In this document: piece after piece, positions 24,654 to 32,317 of the stretch
Layout: each line of letters starts with the position of its first letter
Numbering within the stretch: the first letter of the stretch is position 1
Source: Pseudomonas paeninsulae
GTDB taxonomy: Bacteria; Pseudomonadota; Gammaproteobacteria; Pseudomonadales; Pseudomonadaceae
NCBI RefSeq assembly: GCF_035621475.1
Contig: NZ_CP141799.1
Span: forward strand, 3,646,501-3,710,500
Length of the DNA: 64,000 nt
Direction: 5' to 3'
Made by a program: the position numbers and the translations under genes
Notes under the pieces: model-generated
What the model saw: the letters and a program-made list of their open reading frames with translations, nothing else
Database searches by the model: none
Told to the model about the DNA's origin: nothing

Positions 24654-24807
24654 CGTGGCGCTCCAAGGGTAAGGAATGATTTACCTTACAACGGGAAAAA
24701 CCACCTGATTCATGCCTTTCAAGCACATATCATTTGCTGCGCACCCGCTGTTTCTCGCCGCCCGCAGCCCATAGCATGCCGCCATCCAATTGACCGAGGC
24801 TCATGCC

Positions 24808-25398
24808 ATGAAAAAGATTCTGCTGCTCGACGGCGGTAAACAGTTTGCCCATTCCGAAGGCCGTTACAACGCCACCCTGCATGACACCGCGCTGGCCGTT
24901 CTCGACCGGGCTGGCTGCGACCTGAAGCAAACCCGGATCGATGCCGGCTACGACATCGCCGAGGAAGTGGAGAAATTCCTCTGGGCCGATGTGATCATCT
25001 ATCAGATGCCGGGCTGGTGGATGGGCGCGCCCTGGACGGTGAAGAAGTACATCGACGAAGTCTTCACCGCCGGCCATGGCAGCCTGTACGCCAACGACGG
25101 TCGCACCCGCACCGACGCCTCGCAGAAATACGGCAGCGGCGGCCTGCTCCAGGGCAAGCAGTACATGCTCTCGCTCACCTGGAATGCACCGCAGCAGGCC
25201 TTCGACGACCCGACGGACTTCTTCGAGGCCAAGGGCGTGGATGCGCTGTACTTGCCCTTCCACAAGGCCAATCAGTTCCTCGGCATGAGCCCGCTGGCGA
25301 CCTTCCTCTGTGTCGACGTGATGAAGCGTCCTGCCATCGAGGCGGACGTCGCCCGTTACCAGCAACACCTGGCCCAGGTACTCGCGCTGGCGGCTTGA
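24808..25398 (+). CDS. mdaB: MdaB-like NAD(P)H quinone reductase
   Basis: A 196-residue flavodoxin-fold oxidoreductase. KILLLDGGKQFAHSEGRYNATLHDTA, the PGWWMGAPWTVKKYIDEVF segment and the KYGSGGLLQGKQYMLSLTWNAP block are characteristic of MdaB. MdaB reduces quinones by two electrons with FAD and NADPH, avoiding semiquinone radicals. ATG 24808 is preferred over 24790 because the family starts at MKKILLL. It is divergent from the YgiN-like monooxygenase gene with a 150-base shared promoter region. Confidence 0.9.
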   Translation: MKKILLLDGGKQFAHSEGRYNATLHDTALAVLDRAGCDLKQTRIDAGYDIAEEVEKFLWADVIIYQMPGWWMGAPWTVKKYIDEVFTAGHGSLYANDGRTRTDASQKYGSGGLLQGKQYMLSLTWNAPQQAFDDPTDFFEAKGVDALYLPFHKANQFLGMSPLATFLCVDVMKRPAIEADVARYQQHLAQVLALAA

Positions 25399-25712
25399 TC
25401 CGCCGAAGTCATCAGGGGACAACCTCAGCGTTTCGCCTAGCCCACGGCGCGGTCTTTTCACTCTGGATAACCGCCGCCTTGTCGCTGACTCGGACGATCG
25501 CCGCGCTCAACGCCATTCGAGATCGCGCAGCGACCCGGCGGATGGTGGAAAACGCTTCGCGGTTTTCCACGGGGTGGCCACCCACTCTTTGCGCACTGTT
25601 GTTGATTGCCCACCCTTGAGCATGGCAGCGATCGACCCGGCGGCAACGGAACCTTCGCGGTTTTTCCGGTACTAACCCCGCAACCTCTCCTCCAAAGTCG
25701 GGATACCCTGCC
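25399..25712. other. Intergenic stretch with palindrome
   Basis: These 314 bases hold one GTGGAAAACG-family palindrome at 25544-25570 and no convincing gene. Short frames on both strands lack start signals. Confidence 0.5.
25544..25570. repeat. Dispersed palindrome, GTGGAAAACG family (best copy)
   Basis: GGTGGAAAAC, GCTTCGC and GGTTTTCCAC: the arms pair over ten bases with no mismatch. Confidence 0.65.
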
Positions 25713-26015
25713 ATGCGCACCATCGTCCGCCTGCTCCTGCTCAGCACCGCCACCTTGTCCTTATCCGCCTGCTTCAATAATGATGCCCCGCCCATCGATC
25801 TGAGCGGCCTGTGCACCTACAACACCGATCCCCAGGCGGAGCGCTGCAAGCCCGGCCAGATGGCCTGGTTCCGTCCGGATCAGGGCAAGTTGATCACTGA
25901 GGAAATGGCCCTGAGCGTGGCGGCGGCCTATTGCGACTTCAACCATCAGGTGATGCACAACCGGGCCGGCGTGCTCTGCGTGTTCACCGATCAGCGCCTG
26001 GATGCAGCCAAGTAA
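25713..26015 (+). CDS. Small lipoprotein of unknown function
   Basis: The 100-residue protein begins with a lipoprotein signal (MRTIVRLLLLSTATLSLSAC, lipobox LSAC). The mature part has four further cysteines (LCTYN, ERCKPG, AYCDF, VLCVF), which could form disulphides in the periplasm. GGGATACC precedes the ATG. It stands alone downstream of a palindrome. Similar small cysteine-containing lipoproteins are common in Pseudomonas, but I know no function. Confidence 0.75.
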   Translation: MRTIVRLLLLSTATLSLSACFNNDAPPIDLSGLCTYNTDPQAERCKPGQMAWFRPDQGKLITEEMALSVAAAYCDFNHQVMHNRAGVLCVFTDQRLDAAK

Positions 26016-26522
26016 CCCTCCCGATTACCCCCTAGCTGGATCGTTGGCGCAGAACTGAGCTTGCCCAGCAGCCGTGGACGCGAGGTTAAGTCCTCATCCA
26101 GGCCTCGACGGCTGCCGGGCTGATGTGCCCCCGCGTGCTGTGGTGTTGCTGACGGCTGTAGTCGACGCCAATGCATTGAACCGCGGCTACAGGTATCTGG
26201 ACGCTCGTCGTGAAGCACTCGTCGCGGGCGGTCTCAACCGCAGCGGCGGAAACTTTGCCGCAGCAGCGGCCTTTGGCGCTGATGCTGCAAGGCAGATGAT
26301 GGCTGCGGATTAACCCAGCCTACAAAGCCGTGTTTGTGCTTTTGCTCATCAACCTGCAATAGTTCAGACGACGTTAAGCCCGCGCCCGCAAAAGCTCATA
26401 CAGTCATCGCCAGCGCAACCGCGCCTGAACGCCAACCCACATAACGCCATAGTTACCGGGCATACTGCCCGGAATTAGCCGTTTTTCAGCGACTGTTCAT
26501 TCCCTATTGTTTACAAAAGCCA
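26016..26522. other. Intergenic stretch without supported genes
   Basis: These 507 bases contain one alanine-rich open frame (26074-26313) without RBS or family. The last 100 bases before 26523 are AT-richer and should hold the promoter of the GGDEF gene. The string ACCCAGCCTACAAA at 26313 looks like the edge of a GATGGGTT-family repeat. Confidence 0.45.
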
Positions 26523-27857
26523 ATGATTGCTACCAGCCTCGCCATTATCGCTGCGCTACTGATCGTTTCATTGGCACTTGTGCTGCTGCGCCTGCGCCGA
26601 ACAGAAAAACTTTTGGCGCAACATCGCGCCTTGCTGCACGCCCTCCCCGAGGGGCTGTTACTGGTGAACCGCGACGGTCGCATCAGCATGCATAACGCTG
26701 CGGCAGCACGGCTGCTGGGCCATCCCGCCGCAACGCTGCAGGGCATGCCGCTACCGCGTTGGTTGCCACAACCCGCTAAGCACGACGCAACGCCTACTCG
26801 CCAGCACATCCTGCTGCCGGCGGATGGCAAGCCGCAGATGGTGGATGTAAATCGAATCCCTGCGGCCACTCACGGCCATGCCTTCGTCCTGACCCAGGCG
26901 ACGCATCAGCACGACAATCCCGGCGAAGATGTCGAGCGTTTCAAGCGCAGTCAGTACTTCGCCTGCATTGGTACCTGGGACTGGTCGATCGATACCGACA
27001 AGCTGTATTGGTCGGAAGCCATCTACGCCATGTTCGGCTTCAAGGCCGGCGAAGTAACCCCGAGCTATGAGTTGTTCTGTGCCTGCGTCCATCCGGATGA
27101 CCGCGAGCAAGTGCGGGCCGGCGAGCTGCGCTGCATTGCAACCGGCCATAACCATGACGAAGAGTATCGGGTGATCTGGCCTGACGGCAGCGTCCACTGG
27201 CTGCGCGAGACCGGCAACGTGGTCAAGGACGCCAATGGCCAACCGATCAAGATGATGGGCGTGGTACGCGACATCAGCGAAGAAAAGGCGTCGGTCAGCC
27301 GGCTGAAAAAAATCGCCCGCCACGACCCGCTGACCGGGCTACCCAACCGCTTGCTGCTGGAAGAGTTTTTAACCCATGCACTGGCGCGCGCGCGCAGCAA
27401 CGCAACCCGGGTGGCCTTGGTATTTATCGACCTCAATGGTTTCAAGCAAATCAACGATGAGCACGGGCATGCCGTTGGCGATCAATTACTGGTTAGCACA
27501 GCACGGCGCTTGCAGCAGACGTTGCGCGAATCCGACATGGTGGCAAGGCTGGGCGGCGATGAATTTGTAGTGATTATCGAGAGCCTGAAACTGAGCAAGA
27601 GCCTGCACAACGATGCGCAAATAATCAGCGAGAATATTCTGCAGCGACTGTCCCAGCCGATCAGCCTCGGCAATGCCAGCCATCAGGTCGGCGCCAGTCT
27701 TGGCATTGCCATGTTTCCAGAACACGGGCCGAACATCGACAGCCTCATCCACATTGCCGACCAGGCGATGTATGCGGCCAAGCGCAACGGCAATAATCAA
27801 TATTGCCTGGGCAGGGTGAATACTGGCGAATCCAGCCCTGTCTGGCCAACCCGGTAG
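26523..27857 (+). CDS. Membrane-anchored PAS-PAS-GGDEF diguanylate cyclase
   Basis: This 444-residue protein has an N-terminal membrane helix (about 3-23). A PAS-like domain (about 35-125) is followed by a second PAS with PAC motif (about 140-255; YFACIGTWDWSIDTDKLYWSEAIYAMFGF and VHWLRETGNVVKDANGQPIKMMGVVRDIS) and a GGDEF domain (about 262-430). The active loop GGDEF is at 344-348, with an RESD inhibition site five residues before it. It should make cyclic-di-GMP in response to a signal sensed at the membrane or in the cytosol. No EAL domain or partner gene is adjacent. Confidence 0.94.
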   Translation: MIATSLAIIAALLIVSLALVLLRLRRTEKLLAQHRALLHALPEGLLLVNRDGRISMHNAAAARLLGHPAATLQGMPLPRWLPQPAKHDATPTRQHILLPADGKPQMVDVNRIPAATHGHAFVLTQATHQHDNPGEDVERFKRSQYFACIGTWDWSIDTDKLYWSEAIYAMFGFKAGEVTPSYELFCACVHPDDREQVRAGELRCIATGHNHDEEYRVIWPDGSVHWLRETGNVVKDANGQPIKMMGVVRDISEEKASVSRLKKIARHDPLTGLPNRLLLEEFLTHALARARSNATRVALVFIDLNGFKQINDEHGHAVGDQLLVSTARRLQQTLRESDMVARLGGDEFVVIIESLKLSKSLHNDAQIISENILQRLSQPISLGNASHQVGASLGIAMFPEHGPNIDSLIHIADQAMYAAKRNGNNQYCLGRVNTGESSPVWPTR

Positions 27858-28353
27858 TCGACCAAGCTGGCCCTGGTTATACCTTCCGATCTGCGCCCAG
27901 CAGATCGTTGAGGCCAACGTGGAGAAACTGGGCCGCTGGCTCTATAACTGAGCAGCTTTATATAGGATTGGCTTACTCGACCGGGTCATATGCCACGCGG
28001 GCCAGCAGCAGGCAAACGCCGCCGAGGGCCAGCACGGCCAGGGTGTTCAATGATCCACAGGTGCGGGACGGGAGACGGGATGTGGACACCACCCTTTGCC
28101 CGGCCAGCGCAGAGGTCGATCTGTCGCTTTTTCGCAGGTAAGGCCTTGGTACAGATTAATCCTGGGAATGGCTCGTCACCTGGCAGCTGGCAGCTGGCAT
28201 CTAGCTGCCTAATCAGGGGTAAACCGAACCAGGGCTTCGCGGCCAAAGCCCCCGTGCAATATATCCACCGAGTGCCGCCCTCGGTGTGATCGCGTGCTGC
28301 GGCCAGCCCTATGCGCACATTGCGTGCTTGTCAGGCGTTGAGCGTGGTTTGGC
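27858..28353. other. Intergenic stretch with a possible 3' gene fragment
   Basis: Positions 27873-27951 on the plus strand read PICAQQIVEANVEKLGRWLYN followed by a stop, which looks like the end of a gene, but no start exists upstream and I recognise no family. The remainder has no supported gene. Confidence 0.35.
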
Positions 28354-28581
28354 CTACTTCTTGTCCTTGTCTTTGCTGACTTCGTGGCCAATCACGCCAC
28401 CCACCACGGCGCCGGCACCCGTGCAGAGCACGCCACCACAGAGTAAGTTGCCCGCCACGCCACCAACGGCAGCCCCTGCGGCAGTGCCCTTCTCTTGATG
28501 CGTCATGCCAGAGCAGCCGCTCAGCCCTAAACCTAAAGCGGAGAGCAGGATGGCGGTGGAAGCAAGTTTGAAAATGTCCAT
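28354..28581 (-). CDS. Glycine-zipper lipoprotein (OsmB-like)
   Basis: A 75-residue protein with a lipoprotein signal ending LGLGLSGC. A glycine-zipper 2TM-type segment follows (GTAAGAAVGGVAGNLLCGGVLCTGAGAVVGGVIGHEV), then a lysine/aspartate tail. This is the layout of OsmB-like outer membrane lipoproteins, whose exact role is unclear. Two cysteines inside the zipper are unusual and could pair. AGGTTTTGC with GGAG upstream may serve as RBS. Confidence 0.82.
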   Translation of the reverse strand: MDIFKLASTAILLSALGLGLSGCSGMTHQEKGTAAGAAVGGVAGNLLCGGVLCTGAGAVVGGVIGHEVSKDKDKK

Positions 28582-28827
28582 GGGTGATACTCCAGTGCAA
28601 AACCTTATGGATGTCCCTGGCGCTCGATTTGCTCACGCGTGGGTAACATTGCATTGTCCATGGGCTTACGGCGAGCCGTCTGTACGCTAGCGAGCATAGG
28701 GATCGGACCGCCGCGATTTAACTGGCTCGGACACTGCCGCTTACCCGTGCCATAGAGCTGCGTGCCCATTACCGTGTGCAGGCAGGAGGCGTATGGTGGA
28801 AGTCACATCCCCCGTGGAGAAGTCGCT

Positions 28828-29196
28828 ATGTTTAAGGTAATGCGCAACGGCGAGAACCGCATCGACGTCGAGTTTTCCGGCAAGCTCGACAGCGCAGAAA
28901 TGCGCGTTGCACTGGATGAACTGATCGAGCAATCCGAGGGCATCGAGCACGGCCTGATGCTGTATCGAATTGGCGACTTTAGCCTGCCGACCCTGGGCGC
29001 GTTGGCCGTCGAGTTGTCGCGTATCCCGCAACTGTTCCGCTTTGTTCGGCGCTTCGACCGCATGGCCGTGGTCGCCGGCAAGGAATGGCTGAGGAAGGCC
29101 AGCGAACTCGAGGGGGCGCTGATTCCGGGTCTGCAGATCAAGGCTTTCGATCTGACTCAGGAGGAGCAAGCCGAAGCCTGGTTGCAAGGCGAGTAG
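28828..29196 (+). CDS. SpoIIAA-like (STAS-related) protein
   Basis: A 122-residue protein of the SpoIIAA-like family. FKVMRNGENRIDVEFSGKLDSAEMRVALDELIEQSEGI, then LPTLGALAVELSRIPQLFRFVRRFDRMAVVAGKEWLRKASE, is the CRAL/TRIO-related alpha/beta fold. Family members are small cytosolic proteins of unknown role, not anti-sigma-factor antagonists in Pseudomonas. ATG 28828 follows GTGGAGAAG. It appears monocistronic. Confidence 0.85.
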   Translation: MFKVMRNGENRIDVEFSGKLDSAEMRVALDELIEQSEGIEHGLMLYRIGDFSLPTLGALAVELSRIPQLFRFVRRFDRMAVVAGKEWLRKASELEGALIPGLQIKAFDLTQEEQAEAWLQGE

Positions 29197-29455
29197 CGGC
29201 GCCAGCACTGATCAGCGAGCAGCCGTTGCGAACGTCGCTGAGGCTGTGCGCGGCGACGTCGATCAGGTGACAGGAGACGGGCTAGGGCTTCGATCGGTGC
29301 AACCTTAACCTGCGCGCAGTTGCCGAAGCAGGTCGGCACTTGGCTCAGCGGACTTGAATAATCCCTGATCGCTCTCGTGACTGTGGATAACCGAGTGGAT
29401 CTCGTCCGTGAGCGGGTCAGACGGACGCCCTTGGGTAGCCACGGCTATGCAGTTC

Positions 29456-29845
29456 TTACTGGATATCGGCGACAGGCTGAGCCGTGGCCTCAGGCATTGA
29501 GACCGTTGCCGCGGGTTGGAGGTCCGAGGCGCGCAGATGGGTCAGCAGGCTCGAACTGATGTTGCCGTCATCGAGCAGGCCATGCGAGCGTTGATAGGCC
29601 AGGATGGCCGCACGCGTGCGCGCGCCCATCACGCCATCCGCCGATCCGGCACCGTAGCCACGATGGTTCAGTTCGCGCTGGACTTCCAGCACAGTACTGC
29701 TGGAGGAGGCTTCGGCTACTTGCACCTCGGCCACGGTATGCAGCCATTCGCCGGATTGCGCGAGGGCCAGGCCAGAGAAGACCGAGCATAGGGAGAAACC
29801 ACCCAGCAACGCGGTATATCGCCAAAAACTGCGCAAATCGTACAT
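29456..29845 (-). CDS. Exported peptidoglycan-binding domain protein
   Basis: A 129-residue protein with a signal peptide (LLGGFSLCSVFSGLALAQ). A single PG_binding_1 domain follows: VLEVQRELNHRGYGAGSADGVMGARTRAAILAYQRSHGLLDDG. Such domains bind the peptidoglycan stem and usually accompany a catalytic domain, which is absent here. The C-terminus is a low-complexity tail (SMPEATAQPVADIQ). It probably acts as a periplasmic wall-binding accessory. Confidence 0.85.
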   Translation of the reverse strand: MYDLRSFWRYTALLGGFSLCSVFSGLALAQSGEWLHTVAEVQVAEASSSSTVLEVQRELNHRGYGAGSADGVMGARTRAAILAYQRSHGLLDDGNISSSLLTHLRASDLQPAATVSMPEATAQPVADIQ

Positions 29846-30503
29846 GTTGCGACCCTCGTCAATAGATAAAGGGTCATGAGCCTGTGCTCATTCCCACGCC
29901 AGTGAGCCGTCCGAAGCAGGCGGGCCTCGTTCGAGCACCGCGCGTTTCACGACGTATCAGAATTGCCTTTGACCAAGTACTGCGGGACCTGGGAGCCTGT
30001 CGGGCGCACAGGTTATGCAAATATCGAACGTCGTTGCGCGAGCGTTTTTTTGCACCACCACTAGGGGCTGCGCTAGTGCCAAAAACCGCGCATTTTGGCA
30101 TATACACGGTATTGCTTGCGCAATTTTACGTGCCATAACGCGACTATTGGCAGCGAGGGCACAAAAACTCTACGAATGGTGAATGTACGGGTGCTTGTTC
30201 AGCGGATGGCTAGCTCTGGGTGGCCGCCCCATAGGTTCTTTCGCTGTGAACGCGAAAAGCCCATGGCATCCTATGATGTCAATTTGTGATCATACGGACG
30301 AAATGCGACCCCATCTGTTCGGCAGCACACATAGCTCACGCTGCGCACATACCGGGCAGGCAGACGTTGATCGCAGGTCTTTTGCTCGCCGTGGCTGGCG
30401 CCGACTGCGCGAATCTGACGAGCCGGTCCCGACTCGCACCGTGGCTGAGGTGCACTGTCTGCTCGACTCATCGGCGGATTGCCATGCTGCCAGCTGGCAC
30501 AGC
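29846..30503. other. Intergenic stretch, partly AT-rich
   Basis: These 658 bases have no supported gene. Positions 29990-30140 are distinctly AT-richer than the surroundings and contain the imperfect inverted pair GCACCACCACTAGG and GCTAGTGCC, with runs of T and A on the outer sides. It could be a promoter region or the relic of a mobile element. Confidence 0.4.
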
Positions 30504-31412
30504 CTAACGCGGGGTGCCGAACACCTGGGTCCAGTAGATGAGCGCATCGCTCTCGGGATTCACCGCGTAGGCGGCCCCCATCTCGGTGAAGTGCGGATTC
30601 ATTATGTTGGGGCAGTGGGACGGGCTGGCCAGCCAGCCGGCTACCGCCTGTTTCGCGCTGCCCTGACCGGCGGCGATGTTTTCACCGATGCGCTGCCAGC
30701 GGTAGCCGGCGTGCTGGGCGCGCCCGCCAGCCTGGCTGCCGCCTTTACTGGTATGGCTGAAGTAATTGCGCGCCGCCATGTCGCGGCTGTGCGCCAGCGC
30801 AGAGCGGGCGAGTCGCACATTCCAGGTTAGCGGCGCTGCCGCCGCGAACACCTGACCGCCACAGCTCCTGGAAGTGGCGCGAGCCTGATTAACCTGTTGC
30901 AGGATCGCTTGCCCCGCGTGTTGCCAGCCGCCCAAGTCTGGGGATAGCAGAGGCTGTGCGAGTATCAACTGCCAGGACTCGCCCCTGCGCAAAACGCCGA
31001 CCTCGCTGAGTTGTGGATCCAGCAACGGGCCGCAGTAGCGCTGCTTGAGCGCAGACATCACGGCATTGACGTTAGTGGTTCCCGCCAGGGCAATTACCAG
31101 CACCCGGCCGGCCTGATAGCCGGCCCTCTTCAGCTCGCGCTGCAATTGCGCCTCGGAAGCCACCAGCACCCGCGCCAACCTGTCGTCCGGCGCAAGCGGA
31201 CCCAGCGCCTCGGTCTGCCGGCCGTCGCAGGTTGGGGACGCTTGGCGGTACGTGTTGATCAGCGTCAGCAGGGCTCGCGTCTCGGAGGCTTGCGCCGCAG
31301 TGGCAGGCAGCATGGCGACCAACAGCAGCGCAACTGCGCGCAGACGGCAGCGGCCGGGGAAGCTTCTAGGTGCGGACAATGGTTGTCGTATCGCGGCCAT
31401 GGTTTCTGTCAT
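30504..31412 (-). CDS. Secreted CAP/SCP-domain protein, second paralogue
   Basis: A roughly 300-residue paralogue of the protein at 21465 with the same two-part layout: signal peptide (VALLLVAMLPATAAQA), a private N-terminal domain (about 40-165) and a CAP domain (WNVRLARSALAHSRDMAARNYFSH, GYRWQRIGENIAAGQG, VAGWLASPSHCPNIMNPHFTEMGAAY). The start is uncertain: 31412 (MTET), 31400 (MAAI) and an in-frame ATG at 31496 are all possible, and none has a strong RBS. The C-terminal FGTPR and the downstream remnant at 31572 show that CAP genes have duplicated repeatedly here. Function is unknown, presumed extracytoplasmic. Confidence 0.85.
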   Translation of the reverse strand: MTETMAAIRQPLSAPRSFPGRCRLRAVALLLVAMLPATAAQASETRALLTLINTYRQASPTCDGRQTEALGPLAPDDRLARVLVASEAQLQRELKRAGYQAGRVLVIALAGTTNVNAVMSALKQRYCGPLLDPQLSEVGVLRRGESWQLILAQPLLSPDLGGWQHAGQAILQQVNQARATSRSCGGQVFAAAAPLTWNVRLARSALAHSRDMAARNYFSHTSKGGSQAGGRAQHAGYRWQRIGENIAAGQGSAKQAVAGWLASPSHCPNIMNPHFTEMGAAYAVNPESDALIYWTQVFGTPR

Positions 31413-31571
31413 CACGTTGCATGCATGCGTACTGCTTACCCTGAACAGGCAAAGTGTAGACAACGCTACTCGCGAAAATGCGAAAGCCACGCGCATGCCT
31501 GTACCAGGCAGCGTCGCCTCGGGTAGGACGCATCGCCATGGGCCGCGCGACCCTGGCCCGGCGACCTGATC

Positions 31572-31680
31572 CTACTGCGGCGTGCCGAACAGCTGCGTCC
31601 AGTGGTTGGCCGCATCGCGCTGCGCGATTCAGCGCATAGGCGCTACCCATTTCCGTGAAGTCCGGGTTCATTGTCGGGCG
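31572..31680 (-). pseudogene. 3' remnant of a CAP-domain gene
   Basis: MNPDFTEMGSAYALN, then after one frameshift NHWTQLFGTPQ and a stop, matches the C-terminus of the CAP protein at 30504. As in the remnant at 13723, homology starts at the ATGAACCC codons. A possible relic of the other gene end (MLIFAAAGSLPRPSSA) lies upstream to 31804, but that is uncertain. Confidence 0.75.
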
Positions 31681-31823
31681 GTTGCGCCGCGCGCGCGACA
31701 GGTCGAACGTGCGGCATGGTTCGTGTCATCCACGTCATGGCGCTTGATGGCCTCGGCAGGCTTCCAGCCGCGGCGAATATCAGCATTCTAGACCCTATGT
31801 TCATATGCAAGGTTTGCGACAGC

Positions 31824-31847
31824 GGGTGGATAACGCTTTATCCATCC
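31824..31847. repeat. Dispersed palindrome, GTGGAAAACG-like family
   Basis: GGGTGGATAAC, GC and TTTATCCATCC form a stem similar in plan to the 25544 copy. Confidence 0.5.
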
Positions 31848-32176
31848 AGCCGGTTCTCATCGCCCGGATCAGCTCCAGGGTAATCCGGGCGGGTTTGCCG
31901 GATTGCACCCAGGCTTATCCACGCTGCGCAACCTGCCCTGGAGACAAGCCCGGAATCCTCTTGCGACAACCATCGCCGAGCCTCCGCACCCAGGGTTTCA
32001 AGGCTGGACAACCGCCTTCAGCCACCCGCCATACCCCGGCCGGTCATAGCCGCAGGCACATTGCCAGCGCCCCTGTAAAGGCTCCGCGAGCAGGCACACA
32101 ACCGTGCGGCCAAGCGCAATGACGAGAACCATCCAACGGTTATAAATGAACGTTTCTTAAAAACTTTCTAAACCAA

Positions 32177-32197
32177 TTGGGCAATTTGCTTGCCCAA
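32177..32197. promoter_or_regulatory. Perfect inverted repeat upstream of the LapA-like gene
   Basis: TTGGGCAA and TTGCCCAA are separated by five bases, about 120 bases before the start codon inside an AT-rich promoter-like segment. A partial third half-site, TTGCCCAGGC, follows at 32211. It could be an operator; the regulator is unknown. Confidence 0.4.
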
Positions 32198-32317
32198 CAT
32201 GCTGTTCGCATTGCCCAGGCACTCACGCTCGGAGCGGGTCTGTCTATCGCGCATGGCTGAAAAACCCGCGCGATTACCACCCCCGACATGGGTATGACGG
32301 TTTCCAGGAGAGAATGC

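Larger units (their letters stand above)
31681..32317. other. Upstream region of the LapA-like gene
   Basis: About 640 bases without a supported gene. It contains a palindrome at 31824-31847 (GGGTGGATAAC and TTTATCCATCC) and an AT-rich segment at 32125-32200 that probably includes the adhesin promoter, with the inverted repeat at 32177. Confidence 0.45.

Noticed and set aside
26074..26313. Open frame of 79 codons rich in alanine
   Set aside because: No RBS, no family resemblance and codon pattern consistent with chance in GC-rich DNA.
29990..30140. Possible sigma-54 promoter or NtrC-type site in the AT-rich patch
   Set aside because: TGGCA and TTGC boxes are present but the spacing does not fit -24/-12, and no gene follows at a suitable distance.
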